Assembly (NCBI RefSeq): GCF_023223645.1
Contig: NZ_JALKBY010000001.1
Location: 186,001-250,000, forward strand
Source of the DNA: Natroniella sulfidigena
Lineage (GTDB): Bacteria; Bacillota; Halanaerobiia; Halobacteroidales; Halobacteroidaceae
Length of the DNA: 64,000 bases
Direction of reading: 5' to 3'
Each line of letters starts with the position of its first letter. Position 1 is the first letter of the stretch. Positions 1-9,125 of this stretch are shown piece by piece. Below the pieces are notes generated by a model. It was not told where the DNA came from, searched no databases, and was given only the letters and a program-made list of their open reading frames with translations. The position numbers and the translations under genes are program-made.

Positions 1-1
1 G

Positions 2-691
2 TCTGATTTAACAGAGTATACTTCATTAGTGTTAAGTCCTCAGATTAAAAAGAGTATCTTTCGTCATTTACAATTAATTCCGATTGCAAGTAAGAAAATT
101 TTAATAGTATTGGTTACAGATACAGGATTGATTAGAAATAAGGTGATAGATATTCCTGTAGCTATTGCTCCAGAAGAGTTAGAGAAGATATCACGTTTTT
201 TAAATGAAAGGCTGTATGGTTTAGCACTACATCAAATTAATGATCAACTGTTAGAGGAAATTAATAAACAGCTTGTCAGTAGATTTGATTTGGCTGAAAG
301 ATTGAAATTACTGAATAAGGAGATCTTTGAGAATAATTTTTCTACATCTGGGAAAATATATTTAGGAGGAACTGCTTATATATTAGATCAGCCCGAATTT
401 AGTGATATTAAAAAGTTAAGGACTGTATTAGAAATTTTGGAGCAGAAAAAGTTATTACGTGATGTATTAGCGAACTATGAAGAAAATTCAGAGCTTAAAA
501 TACTGATAGGAAGTGAAAATAATTTTGAGGAGATCAAAGATTGTAGTATGGTGATAGCTACCTATCATTTAAATAATAGGCCAATTGGAAAGATAGGAGT
601 ATTAGGGCCAACAAGGATGGAATATCCTAAAGTAGTAGGTTCTGTTAAGTATGTGGCTGAAATTTTGAGTAATATCTTAACAAATCAATAA
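2..691 (+). CDS. hrcA: Heat-inducible transcription repressor HrcA (5' end cut by window)
   Basis: Repressor of class I heat-shock genes, which binds CIRCE operators and is kept active by GroEL. Only the C-terminal about 229 residues lie in the window: the frame is open from base 2, so the GTG at 29 is an internal codon. The stretch reading LTEYTSLVLSP near the edge and the C-terminal GAF-like part ending in IGVLGPTRMEYPKV are typical of HrcA (family length about 340). It stands first in an hrcA-grpE-dnaK-dnaJ order, which supports the call. Any CIRCE element would lie upstream, outside the window; none is seen before dnaK. Confidence 0.93.
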   Translation, partial: SDLTEYTSLVLSPQIKKSIFRHLQLIPIASKKILIVLVTDTGLIRNKVIDIPVAIAPEELEKISRFLNERLYGLALHQINDQLLEEINKQLVSRFDLAERLKLLNKEIFENNFSTSGKIYLGGTAYILDQPEFSDIKKLRTVLEILEQKKLLRDVLANYEENSELKILIGSENNFEEIKDCSMVIATYHLNNRPIGKIGVLGPTRMEYPKVVGSVKYVAEILSNILTNQ

Positions 692-711
692 TGAGGAAGT
701 AGGTGATAGTG

Positions 712-1311
712 ATGGAGGAGAAAGAAAAGAAAGAAGAGCTTCAACAAGAGCAGGTTGAAGAAGTTGAAGAGGATGAAGTAGAAGCTGAGGATACAACTGA
801 TGAAAATGAAGTAGATTCTGAAGAGGGGATCAAGAAGTTAGAAGGAGAAATTAAAGGGTTAGAAGAAGAGCTGGCCTCTGCAAAAGAGGAAAAAGAGAAA
901 TATTTACAACGAGTAAAGAGGTTAAAAGCTGATTTTTCTAATTATAAAAAGAGGATGACTAAGGAAAAAGAGAAGATAGTCAGCAATGCTAACCAAGAGC
1001 TTCTCTTAGATTTATTACCTGTAATTGATAATTTTGAGCGTGCTTTAGCAAGCTCTAAGAATAGTGATGATTCTTCTGATGTCTTGCAGGGAGTAGAGAT
1101 GATCTATAAGCAACTGTTCAAAGTATTAACTACTAATGGGGTTGAAGAGATTGAAGCTGTGGGAGAAGAATTTGATCCTAATTATCATGAAGCAGTAGGT
1201 AAGGTAGAGAGTGAAGAATATGATTCAGGAATAGTTGCAGAAGAGATGCAGAAAGGGTATTTATTTAATGGTGTGTTACTTAGACCAGCAATGGTTAGAG
1301 TAGCACAATAA
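712..1311 (+). CDS. grpE: Nucleotide exchange factor GrpE
   Basis: Cochaperone that releases ADP from DnaK. The protein is about 199 residues: a very acidic, low-complexity N-terminus, a long coiled coil (about residues 40-95), then the beta-domain with FEEVGEEFDPNYHEAV-like spacing and the C-terminal sequence GYLFNGVLLRPAMVRVA, diagnostic of GrpE. Candidate starts are GTG 703, GTG 709 and ATG 712; ATG 712 follows GAGGAAG at 693-699 and is preferred, though the spacing is long. It sits 20 bases after hrcA in the heat-shock operon. Confidence 0.95.
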   Translation: MEEKEKKEELQQEQVEEVEEDEVEAEDTTDENEVDSEEGIKKLEGEIKGLEEELASAKEEKEKYLQRVKRLKADFSNYKKRMTKEKEKIVSNANQELLLDLLPVIDNFERALASSKNSDDSSDVLQGVEMIYKQLFKVLTTNGVEEIEAVGEEFDPNYHEAVGKVESEEYDSGIVAEEMQKGYLFNGVLLRPAMVRVAQ

Positions 1312-1427
1312 AGAGAAAGTAATGCAATTGCTTGGTCTAGGAATATTAATAATAGCAATCAAATTACAACCAATACAACTAGGGTGTTTTTTATCCTAGG
1401 TGGGTTAGAGTAGCAGAATAAAGAGAA
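1293..1427 (+). repeat. Direct repeat of the grpE 3' end
   Basis: The segment spanning the last codons and stop of grpE (1293-1318, GGTTAGAGTAGC followed by A/T-rich bases) recurs exactly 110 bases downstream (1403-1427) with about two differences. The second copy lies in the otherwise gene-free 218-base gap before dnaK and would again read VRVA-stop, without an open frame upstream. It looks like a decayed partial duplication. Confidence 0.6.
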
Positions 1428-1489
1428 GTACATAAATCATTTTAAATCTGAAAGTGTTAGGTGAGAAAGTTAAAATTAACTTATATAGA

Positions 1490-1495
1490 TATAAT
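1490..1495 (+). promoter_or_regulatory. Possible -10 element before dnaK
   Basis: TATAAT lies 35 bases before the dnaK start in an AT-rich tract. No good -35 hexamer is found 17 bases upstream, and no CIRCE-like inverted repeat is present, so this is only a weak candidate for an internal dnaK promoter. Confidence 0.25.
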
Positions 1496-1529
1496 ATATA
1501 AATGTTAGTAATAAGGAGGATGATGGAAA

Positions 1530-3389
1530 ATGGGAAAAATAATTGGTATTGATTTAGGAACGACTAATTCTTGTGTTGCAGTTATAGAAGGTGGGGAGCC
1601 TAAGGTTATCCCTAATAAACAAGGAGCAAGAACGACTCCTTCAGTTGTTGGTTATTCTAAAAAGGACGAAAGATTGGTTGGAGAACCTGCTAAACGACAG
1701 GCAATTACTAATCCTGAGCAGACAGTACAATCTATTAAAAGGCATATGGGAGAAGATCATAAAGTTGAGTTAGGTGGCAAGGAGAGAACTCCACAAGAGG
1801 TTTCGGCAATGATTTTACAAGATTTAAGAAGTTATGCTGAAGATTATCTAGGAGAAGATGTCAAAAAAGCTGTAATTACAGTTCCTGCTTACTTTAGTGA
1901 TGCTCAGCGACAAGCTACTAAAGATGCTGGAAAAATTGCAGGATTGGAAGTAGAGCGGATTATTAATGAGCCGACTGCAGCATCTTTAGCCTATGGTTTA
2001 GAGGATGACAAAGACCAGACAGTTTTAGTTTATGATCTTGGTGGAGGTACTTTTGATGTTTCTATTTTAGAACTTGGTGGCGGTGTATTTGAGGTAGTTG
2101 CCACTCATGGTGATAATAAGCTTGGTGGAGATGACTTTGATGAAAAGATTATTGATCATCTTGCTCAAGAGTTTGAAAAAGAACATGGCATCGATTTAAG
2201 AAAAGATGAGATGTCATTACAGCGTCTAAAGGATGCAGCAGAAAAAGCCAAAATTGAATTATCCAGTGTAGCTACAACAAATGTTAACTTACCATATATT
2301 ACTCAAACTGATGAAGGGCCAAAGCACTTAGATGTAGATATTACAAGATCTCAGTTTGAAAAAATGATCTCTGGGTTAATTGACCAAACGATAAAAGCAA
2401 CTCAGCGTTCATTAAATGATGCTGGTTTATCTAAATCTGAAATTGATCAAGTCTTGTTGGTGGGTGGTTCTACTCGAATTCCAGCAGTTCAAGAAGCAGT
2501 TGAAAATAAGATCGGAAAAGTTCCTAATAAGGGGATCAATCCTGATGAATGTGTAGCAATGGGTGCTGCTATTCAAGGTGGGGTTTTAAATGATGAAGTT
2601 GATGATATAGTTTTATTAGATGTAACTCCACTATCTTTAGGAATTGAAACAATGGGAGGAGTATTTACTAAATTAATTGATCGAAATACTACAATCCCAA
2701 CTGAAAAGAGTAAGGTCTTCTCTACTGCTGCTGATAATCAAACAACGGTTGATATTCATGTCTTACAAGGAGAAAGAGAGATGGCCAGAGATAATAAGAC
2801 ATTGGGTAGATTCCAATTAACAGATATTCCACCTGCACCACGAGGAGTACCGCAAATTGAGGTAGCTTTCAAGATAGATGATAATGGTATTGTTCATGTT
2901 TCTGCTACAGATAAGGGAACAGGAAATGAACAGGATATTACAATTAAATCTGAGACAGGGTTATCGGATGAAGAGATTGAAGAGATGGTTAAGGAAGCCG
3001 AAGAGCATGCAGAAGAAGATAAGAAGAAGAAGGAAGCTGTTGAAACAGTGACCGGTGCAGATAGTTTAGTACATCAGGTTGAAAAGACACTAGAAGAGGC
3101 TGGTGAGCAGGTCGATCAATCCGTAGTAGGTGAGATTGAAACTGCTAAAGATGACTTGCAAGAAGCTTTAGAGGGTGTTGATTTGCATAATATCAATCCA
3201 GATGAAGTTGATGTTGAACAGATTAAAGAAAAGCAAGAAGCATTAAGTCAAAAGCTACATGAATTAACAACTCAAATGTATCAACAAGCTGAGCAAGCTC
3301 AACAAGCAGCAGGAGCTGCAGGAGCTCAACAGCAAGATGATGATGATGTGGTAGATGTTGATTATGAAGAGGTTGATGATGAAGAGTAA
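1530..3389 (+). CDS. dnaK: Chaperone protein DnaK (Hsp70)
   Basis: ATP-dependent Hsp70 chaperone working with DnaJ and GrpE in the cytoplasm. The 619-residue protein starts [17 protein letters not shown] (phosphate-1 motif), has [13 protein letters not shown] (phosphate-2), the adenosine motif [13 protein letters not shown], the interdomain linker [14 protein letters not shown] and ends in an acidic EEVDDEE-type tail. An AAGGAGGATG ribosome site precedes the ATG. It is separated from grpE by 218 bases and followed by a strong hairpin, so dnaK and dnaJ may be expressed at different levels. Confidence 0.98.
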   Translation: MGKIIGIDLGTTNSCVAVIEGGEPKVIPNKQGARTTPSVVGYSKKDERLVGEPAKRQAITNPEQTVQSIKRHMGEDHKVELGGKERTPQEVSAMILQDLRSYAEDYLGEDVKKAVITVPAYFSDAQRQATKDAGKIAGLEVERIINEPTAASLAYGLEDDKDQTVLVYDLGGGTFDVSILELGGGVFEVVATHGDNKLGGDDFDEKIIDHLAQEFEKEHGIDLRKDEMSLQRLKDAAEKAKIELSSVATTNVNLPYITQTDEGPKHLDVDITRSQFEKMISGLIDQTIKATQRSLNDAGLSKSEIDQVLLVGGSTRIPAVQEAVENKIGKVPNKGINPDECVAMGAAIQGGVLNDEVDDIVLLDVTPLSLGIETMGGVFTKLIDRNTTIPTEKSKVFSTAADNQTTVDIHVLQGEREMARDNKTLGRFQLTDIPPAPRGVPQIEVAFKIDDNGIVHVSATDKGTGNEQDITIKSETGLSDEEIEEMVKEAEEHAEEDKKKKEAVETVTGADSLVHQVEKTLEEAGEQVDQSVVGEIETAKDDLQEALEGVDLHNINPDEVDVEQIKEKQEALSQKLHELTTQMYQQAEQAQQAAGAAGAQQQDDDDVVDVDYEEVDDEE

Positions 3390-3417
3390 AACCAATTTAG
3401 ATTAATTTAGAATCAGT

Positions 3418-3456
3418 AGGGTCAAAGCCAAAAATTTTGGCTTTGACTCTGTTTTT
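3418..3456 (+). terminator. Hairpin terminator/attenuator between dnaK and dnaJ
   Basis: Perfect 13-base arms (GTCAAAGCCAAAA and its complement, 3421-3447) are followed by CTCTGTTTTTAT. The T-tract makes it a probable rho-independent terminator that would limit read-through into dnaJ. Confidence 0.75.
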
Positions 3457-3487
3457 ATGACCAATTATTTGAAAGGCGGTGACTAAA

Positions 3488-4618
3488 ATGGCTAAGAAAG
3501 ATTATTATGAAATATTGGGTGTAGATCGTAATGCTGATAAGAAAGAGATCAAAAAAGCATATCGGAAATTAGCTAAAAAATACCATCCCGATGTAAGTGA
3601 CCATCCTAATGCTGAAGAAAAGTTTAAAGAGGTAGCAGAAGCGTATGAAGTCTTAAGTGATGAAGAAAAGAGATCTAGATATGATCAATTTGGCCATGCA
3701 GGTGTAGATCAAGATGGAGGATTTGGTCAAGGCGGTTTTGGTGGTCAAGGTGGATTTGGTGGTGGTTTTGATGATATTTTTGATATGTTTTTTGGAGGGG
3801 GTAGAGGACGTAGGCGTAAGAATGCCCCTCGTAAAGGAGCAGATTTAAAATATAATTTGACTGTTGAGTTCGAAGAAGCTGCTTTTGGAGCAGAAAAAGA
3901 GATAACTGTTCCTCGGACAGAGGAATGTTTTAGTTGTAATGGTTCTGGTGCTCAAAATAGTGATGATGTAGAAAGTTGTGCTAAATGTAATGGAACAGGT
4001 GAAATCAAGTTTAAGCAGAATACTCCATTTGGACAGATGGTTCAAACAAGTACTTGTGATCGTTGTAATGGAACAGGAAAGTTTATCAACAATCCATGTT
4101 CTGAGTGTAATGGTCAAGGTAAAGTAAAGAAAAGAAGAAAGATAACAGTTAATATTCCGGCTGGTGTTAGTGATGGCTCTAGATTAAGAATGTCAGGAGA
4201 AGGTGAATCAGGTAAGAATGGTGGGCCTAATGGCGATCTATATATTGTAATTAATGTTAAGCCTCATGAAATCTTTGAACGAAAAGGTGATGAGATAATT
4301 TGTGAGGTTCCTATTAGTTTTGTGCAAGCTACTTTGGGAGATGAGATTAAAGTACCGACATTGGATGGTCGGGTCAAATTTGAAATTCCTGAAGGAACTC
4401 AACCAGGAACTTCCTTTAGATTAAAAGACAAAGGGGTCCCTCATTTGAATAGAAGAGGACGTGGAGATCAGCATATTAAAGTTAAGGTTATAATTCCTGA
4501 ACAGTTAGATCAAGAGCAAAAAGAATTATTACGAAAATTTGCTGATATAAGTGGTGAAGAGATAAACCCTGAACAGAAAGGATTTTTGCAAAAAATCAAA
4601 GATGCTTTTGGCATGTAA
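3488..4618 (+). CDS. dnaJ: Chaperone protein DnaJ (Hsp40)
   Basis: Type I J-protein that delivers substrates to DnaK and stimulates its ATPase. The 376 residues show the J domain with HPD at about residues 33-35, a Gly/Phe-rich stretch (about 75-110), four CxxCxGxG zinc-binding repeats ([32 protein letters not shown]) and the C-terminal substrate-binding beta domains. ATG 3488 is chosen over GTG 3479 because AAAGGCGGTGA lies at the right distance. Confidence 0.97.
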   Translation: MAKKDYYEILGVDRNADKKEIKKAYRKLAKKYHPDVSDHPNAEEKFKEVAEAYEVLSDEEKRSRYDQFGHAGVDQDGGFGQGGFGGQGGFGGGFDDIFDMFFGGGRGRRRKNAPRKGADLKYNLTVEFEEAAFGAEKEITVPRTEECFSCNGSGAQNSDDVESCAKCNGTGEIKFKQNTPFGQMVQTSTCDRCNGTGKFINNPCSECNGQGKVKKRRKITVNIPAGVSDGSRLRMSGEGESGKNGGPNGDLYIVINVKPHEIFERKGDEIICEVPISFVQATLGDEIKVPTLDGRVKFEIPEGTQPGTSFRLKDKGVPHLNRRGRGDQHIKVKVIIPEQLDQEQKELLRKFADISGEEINPEQKGFLQKIKDAFGM

Positions 4619-4633
4619 AGTGAGGTAATTGAG

Positions 4634-5524
4634 ATGAAATGGAAAGAATTGGAGATTAGCACGACTTATCAAGCTTTTGCAGCGATTACTAATCTGTTAG
4701 ATGAATTTGGGATTGGAAGTATTTTTAAAGAAGCGCTATCTCAAGAAAGTGAAGATGAAATTTTAGTTAAAGCTTATTGTGATGAGGATTCCTTTTCTTC
4801 ACGCAAGTTTGCTGAATTAAAAAAGAAGATAACTAATTTAAAAGAGTATGATTTAGATATTGGTAGTGGTAAACTAAGAGTAAATGAGCTCCAAGAAGAG
4901 GATTGGGCCAACAACTGGAAAGAAAATTTTAAGCCACTTAAGGTGACGGACAAGATCGTAATCAAGCCAACATGGGAGGACTATCAAGCCAGTGCAGACG
5001 AAATCATAATTGAGATTGACCCTGGGCAAGCCTTTGGAACGGGCCAACATGAGACGACCACCTCTTGTTTGGAAATGATTGAAAAATATCTTAAGCCAGA
5101 AATGAATTGTTTAGATATTGGAACAGGAACAGGAATCTTGGCCATTGCTGCTGCTAAGTTAGAGGCTGGAGCTACTGTGGGAATCGATATTTCCCCAGTA
5201 GCTATTACAGCTGCTCAAGAGAATGCTCAGTTGAATCAAGTAGCAGACGAGATAGAGTTTCTAGAAGGGGATTTGGTTGAAGTTGTAGACCAAGATTATG
5301 ATCTAGTAATTGCTAATATTTTACCCCATATAATTTTAGATTTAATTCCTGATCTTAAAGAAGTAATCAAGCCTGATGGAAAGTTTATTTTATCAGGGAT
5401 TGTTGAAGAGAAGTTGGATAGAGTTAAGGAAAGATTACAAGAATATCAGTTTAAGGTTGAGGAAGTAGTTCAGAAGAATGAATGGGTGACGATTGTTGGG
5501 AGCCAAAAAATAGTTGACAGTTGA
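4634..5524 (+). CDS. prmA: Ribosomal protein L11 methyltransferase
   Basis: SAM-dependent methyltransferase that methylates ribosomal protein L11. The 296-residue protein has the N-terminal substrate-recognition domain, then the Rossmann motif LDIGTGTGILAIAAAK (about residues 158-173), PGQAFGTGQHETT just before it, and the catalytic NILP-type motif ANILPHII. The standard position after dnaJ supports the call. The last four codons and the TGA stop fall inside a 7-bp periodic repeat element that begins at 5513, so the native C-terminus was probably altered by the element's arrival. Confidence 0.95.
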   Translation: MKWKELEISTTYQAFAAITNLLDEFGIGSIFKEALSQESEDEILVKAYCDEDSFSSRKFAELKKKITNLKEYDLDIGSGKLRVNELQEEDWANNWKENFKPLKVTDKIVIKPTWEDYQASADEIIIEIDPGQAFGTGQHETTTSCLEMIEKYLKPEMNCLDIGTGTGILAIAAAKLEAGATVGIDISPVAITAAQENAQLNQVADEIEFLEGDLVEVVDQDYDLVIANILPHIILDLIPDLKEVIKPDGKFILSGIVEEKLDRVKERLQEYQFKVEEVVQKNEWVTIVGSQKIVDS

Positions 5525-5720
5525 CAGTGTACAGTGGATAGAAAAAAATCTAAGAGCGGATTTTTTCATCACGAAGGGTTCAAAGAGCCCGAAGGATAAA
5601 TTTAAAAACTAATAAAACAAAGTCCTGAAAAGCCATATGCCTACAGGATTATAGTGCTTTTTGATTTTAAGACTTTAATGGTCTGCAACTGTCAACTGTA
5701 AACCGTAAACTGTAAACTGT
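5513..5720. repeat. Interspersed element with inverted heptamer arms, copy 1
   Basis: The left arm is four 7-bp units (GTTGACA, GTTGACA, GTGTACA, GTGGATA; 5513-5540). The right arm is five units in inverse orientation (CAACTGT twice, AAACCGT, AAACTGT twice; 5686-5720). The 145-base core has a TTTTGATTTTAAGACTTTAA tract, seen in related form in the other copies, and a small AGTCCTG/CAGGATT hairpin. No open frame of use was found in it. It fills most of the prmA-rsmE gap. Confidence 0.7.
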
Positions 5721-5740
5721 AATACGCGGGAGAGGATAAA

Positions 5741-6478
5741 ATGCATCATTTTTTTGTTAAGCCAACTGCTATAGTTGATGGACAAGTTACTATCACTGGA
5801 CAAGATGTTAGGCATATTACTCGTTCTTTAAGGTTGGATTCTGGGGATAAGATAAGTGTCGCTGATGGAGAAGGGAAGAAATATATAGTAGAGTTGGTTG
5901 AATTGACAGATCAATTTGTGAAAGGAAAGGTTCGTCAGGATTTTGTAGCTACTGTAGAACCTGCTACAAAAGTAACTTTGCTACAAGGTCTACCTAAAAG
6001 TAAAAAGATGGATTTGATTGCTCAAAAGACGACTGAGCTAGGTATTGATCAGATTATACCTGTCGAGACAGAGCGAAGTATTGTGAAATTAAAGCCTAGT
6101 AAAGCTAAACGGCGGCAAAAAAGATGGCAGAAGATAGCTAAGGAGGCAGCTAAACAGTCTGGTAGGGCCAAGATACCAGAGGTTAAGGAACTGCTTGATT
6201 TTGAAGAAGCAATCGCCTTAGCTACTGATTATGATCTTGCTTTAATGCCGTGGGAAGAAGAATCAGCAAGTTTAAAAGATGTTATTGTAGGTAATAATAA
6301 AATGGAGCAAGTAATGATTGTCATTGGCCCGGAAGGTGGTTTTAGTGAGCAAGAAGTAGAACGGGCCAACGAAGTAGGAATCAAACCTGTCAGTTTAGGA
6401 CCACGTATTTTGAGGACTGAAACAGCAGGGTTGGCTACTTTATCAATGTTATTATATCAGACTGGAGATTTGGGGTGA
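5741..6478 (+). CDS. rsmE: 16S rRNA (uracil(1498)-N(3))-methyltransferase
   Basis: SPOUT-family methyltransferase acting on 16S rRNA. The 245-residue length, the N-terminal PUA-like domain, and the knot signature IGPEGGFSEQEVERA followed by SLGPRILRTETAGL near the C-terminus identify RsmE. A GGGAGAGGA ribosome site precedes ATG. It follows prmA, as in many Firmicutes, but is separated from it here by a repeat element. Confidence 0.95.
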   Translation: MHHFFVKPTAIVDGQVTITGQDVRHITRSLRLDSGDKISVADGEGKKYIVELVELTDQFVKGKVRQDFVATVEPATKVTLLQGLPKSKKMDLIAQKTTELGIDQIIPVETERSIVKLKPSKAKRRQKRWQKIAKEAAKQSGRAKIPEVKELLDFEEAIALATDYDLALMPWEEESASLKDVIVGNNKMEQVMIVIGPEGGFSEQEVERANEVGIKPVSLGPRILRTETAGLATLSMLLYQTGDLG

Positions 6479-6503
6479 ATTGCTAATTGATTGGAGGTGA
6501 TTT

Positions 6504-7802
6504 ATGAAGCGGATTGCCTTTTATACTTTAGGATGTAAAGTTAATCGCTATGATACTGAGGCGATGATTGCTCAGTTTAAAAAAGCAGGATATCAAATCG
6601 TTGACTTTAAACAGGAGGCCGATATTTACATAATTAATACCTGTACTGTGACTAAGCAAGGGGCAAGTAAATCACGTAAAATAACGCGGCGAGCTAAGCG
6701 AAGAAATCCTGAAGCTTTGGTTGCAGTTGTTGGTTGTTATCCCCAAGTAGATCCTGAGCAGGTAATGGAGATAACAGAGGTTGATTTAGTAGTAGGTACT
6801 AAAGGTCGAAGTAAGATTTTAGAGTTTGTTGAACAAGCTATTAATTCGAAGCATCAACTCAATTTTGTTCAAGAGATGGATGAGGAAGAAGATTTTGAAG
6901 AGGTTCCGATTCAAAACTTTACGGAACGAACTAGAGCAACAATTAAGATTCAAGAGGGTTGTAATCAATTCTGCTCTTATTGTATCATTCCTTATGCTCG
7001 GGGTTCAGTACGAAGTAGAGCGTTAGCAGATGTAATAGCTGAAGTTGAGCGGTTAGTCAAGCATGGTTTTAAGGAGATTGTCTTAACAGGAATTCATTTA
7101 GGGGAGTATGGAGCTGATAAAGAGGATTTAAACCTAGTTAAGTTAATTAAAAATTTATTACCGATAACTGGTCTAAAACGAATTAGACTCAGTTCAATTG
7201 AAGGAACAGAGGTTAGTCAAGAGTTGATTGAGTTGATTGCTGAGTCGGATAAATTATGTCGCCATCTTCATCTACCCTTACAAAGTGGTTCGGATAAGAT
7301 CTTACAAGCTATGAACCGTCCCTATCAAGTTAGAGACTTTAAAGAGATGGTTGCCAGAATAAGAGCGCAGGTGCCAGAGATTGCAATTACAACTGATGTG
7401 ATTGTAGGTTTTCCAGGGGAGAGTGAAGCTGACTTTGAAGAGACTTATCAACTAATGAAAGAGCTTGAATTTAGTGATGCTCATATCTTTAAGTACTCTA
7501 AGCGAGAAGGAACCCCTGCTGCTGGTTATGAAAATCAAGTTCACTCTAAAGTTAAGAAAGAACGAAGCAAGAAGTTGAGGGAGTTGACAGCAGAGTTGGC
7601 CCGTAATTATCAACAGCAGTTTTTTGGACAGAAGTTAAAGGCCTTATTAGAAGAGAGTCGTGATTATAAGACGGGATTATTGACAGGATTAACTGATAAT
7701 TACTTGCGAGTCTTTGTTGATGGGGCAGATGATTTAGCTGGACAATTAGTTGAGGTGAAAATAAGAGGAGAAGCAGGAAGAATAATTGGTAGTTTAGAAT
7801 AA
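6504..7802 (+). CDS. mtaB: tRNA t6A37 methylthiotransferase MtaB
   Basis: Radical SAM enzyme converting t6A to ms2t6A at tRNA position 37. The N-terminal UPF0004 domain carries GCKVN, NTCTVT and VVGCYPQ cysteines for one cluster. The radical SAM motif CNQFCSYCIIPYARG follows at about residue 153, and a C-terminal TRAM-like domain ends the 432-residue protein. It lies 25 bases after rsmE with a TTGGAGGTGA ribosome site, so the pair is probably cotranscribed. Confidence 0.95.
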   Translation: MKRIAFYTLGCKVNRYDTEAMIAQFKKAGYQIVDFKQEADIYIINTCTVTKQGASKSRKITRRAKRRNPEALVAVVGCYPQVDPEQVMEITEVDLVVGTKGRSKILEFVEQAINSKHQLNFVQEMDEEEDFEEVPIQNFTERTRATIKIQEGCNQFCSYCIIPYARGSVRSRALADVIAEVERLVKHGFKEIVLTGIHLGEYGADKEDLNLVKLIKNLLPITGLKRIRLSSIEGTEVSQELIELIAESDKLCRHLHLPLQSGSDKILQAMNRPYQVRDFKEMVARIRAQVPEIAITTDVIVGFPGESEADFEETYQLMKELEFSDAHIFKYSKREGTPAAGYENQVHSKVKKERSKKLRELTAELARNYQQQFFGQKLKALLEESRDYKTGLLTGLTDNYLRVFVDGADDLAGQLVEVKIRGEAGRIIGSLE

Positions 7803-7833
7803 TAATATTAAAATCTGGAAAGGAGGAAACGAG

Positions 7834-8178
7834 ATGGAAGATTGTATTTTTTGTAAGATAATTGCCGGAGAAATGGAGAGTGAGATTCTTTATGAGGATG
7901 AAGAAGTAATCGCCTTCAAGGATATTGAACCACAGGCTCCAATTCACTTTTTGATTGTACCTAAAAAGCATATTCCTACTTTATTGGATATAGAAGAGGG
8001 AGATAATGAATTGATAGGGCATATCCACCAAGTAGCTAATCAACTTGCTCGACAAGAAGGAATTGCAGAGGATGGGTTCCGAATAGTTTCTAATTGTAAT
8101 GAAGCTGGTGGACAGATAGTTGATCATATCCATTATCATTTATTAGGAGGGCGTAATTTACAATGGCCTCCAGGATAA
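7834..8178 (+). CDS. HIT family protein (Hint-like nucleotide hydrolase/transferase)
   Basis: Small 114-residue histidine-triad protein, likely a purine nucleoside phosphoramidase. It has CIFCKIIAGE at the N-terminus (zinc-type cysteines), FLIVPKKHI in the middle and the catalytic triad HIHYHLLGG near the C-terminus, ending in WPPG. A strong AAAGGAGG site precedes ATG. In related genomes rpsU often lies between this gene and yqeY; here no S21 gene is seen. Confidence 0.93.
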   Translation: MEDCIFCKIIAGEMESEILYEDEEVIAFKDIEPQAPIHFLIVPKKHIPTLLDIEEGDNELIGHIHQVANQLARQEGIAEDGFRIVSNCNEAGGQIVDHIHYHLLGGRNLQWPPG

Positions 8179-8205
8179 AATTAAGTTAACTAGGAGGAAA
8201 TTAAA

Positions 8206-8649
8206 ATGTCATTACATGAAAGGCTAGTAGAAGATATGAAAGCTGCTATGAAAGATAAGGACAAGCAGAAGTTATCTGTAATCAGAATGGCTCGAGCAGC
8301 AATTAAAGATCAAGAGATCAATCAACGTAAGGAGTTGACTGATCAGGAGATAGTTGAAGTCCTAGCTAAACTAGTCAAACAGAATAAAGAATCACTGGTT
8401 GAATATGAAAAAGCTGAACAAGAAGAACGGGTAGAAGAGCTTAAGCAGGAGATTGAGATTTTACAGGAGTATCTTCCTGAGCAATTGACTGAAGAGGAGC
8501 TAGAAGAGTTGATCGATGAAGTGATTTCTGAAGTTGGTGCTCAAGATATGAGTGATATGGGCCAAGTAATGGGAGCAATTATGCCTCAAGTAAAAGGGAA
8601 AGCTGATGGGAATATAGTTAATCAATTAGTACGAGAGCGTCTAGGATAG
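8206..8649 (+). CDS. yqeY: GatB/YqeY domain-containing protein
   Basis: 147-residue protein of the YqeY family, related to the tRNA-binding tail domain of GatB; its exact role is unsettled. The signature begins MSLHERLVEDMKAAMKDKD and includes EYLPEQLTEEEL and the glycine-rich MGQVMGAIMPQVKGKADG near the end. The AGGAGG ribosome site is well placed. The gene ends four bases before a perfect palindromic terminator that closes the unit starting at prmA or rsmE. Confidence 0.93.
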   Translation: MSLHERLVEDMKAAMKDKDKQKLSVIRMARAAIKDQEINQRKELTDQEIVEVLAKLVKQNKESLVEYEKAEQEERVEELKQEIEILQEYLPEQLTEEELEELIDEVISEVGAQDMSDMGQVMGAIMPQVKGKADGNIVNQLVRERLG

Positions 8650-8652
8650 AAT

Positions 8653-8696
8653 AAAAAAGAACCTGTTATGTCTGCAGACATAACAGGTTCTTTTTT
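8653..8696 (+). terminator. Rho-independent terminator after yqeY
   Basis: A 44-base perfect palindrome: arms of 22 bases running from AAAAAAGAACCTG to CAGGTTCTTTTTT, with the T-run at 8691-8696. Its symmetry makes it functional in either direction. Confidence 0.9.
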
Positions 8697-8698
8697 AG

Positions 8699-8726
8699 TT
8701 TAAGTTTGAGTCTAAGTTTAAGTAAC
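8699..8726. repeat. Hexamer-periodic repeat arm (TTAAGT family), site A
   Basis: The tract reads as 6-bp units TTAAGT, TTGAGT, CTAAGT, TTAAGT. Only the left-oriented arm is clear; CTCAACCTAAAG at 8732-8743 may be a decayed opposite arm. It lies between the yqeY terminator and yqfC. Confidence 0.5.
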
Positions 8727-8833
8727 AGGAAACTCAACCTAAAGATTAATTCTGCCGAAGCGATCTTTAACAGTTAGTAATTAATAATCAGAGCTTTACA
8801 TATATTTATAAAGTAAATCAAGGAGGAATTTAT

Positions 8834-9112
8834 ATGGGAAGGAAAGAAGAAGTTAAAGCTAAAATTACAGAGATGTTTAACCTTCCTCAAGATGTTGTTT
8901 TAAATTTGCCCCGGTTAGTATTAATTGGAAATTTAGATTTATTGATTGAAAATCATAGAGGTATTATTTATTACTCCCCTGAATTAATCAAGGTTAGAAT
9001 TTATCATGGTCTGATATTGATTGAAGGTAGTGAATTGTTAATTGAAGAGTTAGATAAGGATACTATTGTGATTAATGGAGTGCTAAATGATTTTAGTTTT
9101 AAGTTAGATTAA
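8834..9112 (+). CDS. yqfC: Sporulation protein YqfC
   Basis: 92-residue YabP/YqfC-family protein; in Bacillus yqfC is a sporulation gene under the mother-cell sigma factor. The body reads FNLPQDVVLNLPRLVLIGN then NHRGIIYYSPELIKVRI, typical of the family. The AAGGAGGAA site is well placed. It is followed within 13 bases by yqfD, the usual pair. Confidence 0.88.
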   Translation: MGRKEEVKAKITEMFNLPQDVVLNLPRLVLIGNLDLLIENHRGIIYYSPELIKVRIYHGLILIEGSELLIEELDKDTIVINGVLNDFSFKLD

Positions 9113-9125
9113 GGAGGAAGATACT

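Noticed and set aside
1440-1529. CIRCE operator upstream of dnaK
   Set aside because: No TTAGCACTC...GAGTGCTAA inverted repeat is present; HrcA control would act upstream of hrcA, outside the window.
5513-5720. CRISPR-like array
   Set aside because: Repeat units are 7 bases, contiguous and without spacers, and appear in inverted pairs; no cas gene is near.
8179-8205. Ribosomal protein S21 gene between the HIT gene and yqeY
   Set aside because: Only 27 bases lie between the two genes, so rpsU must be elsewhere if present.
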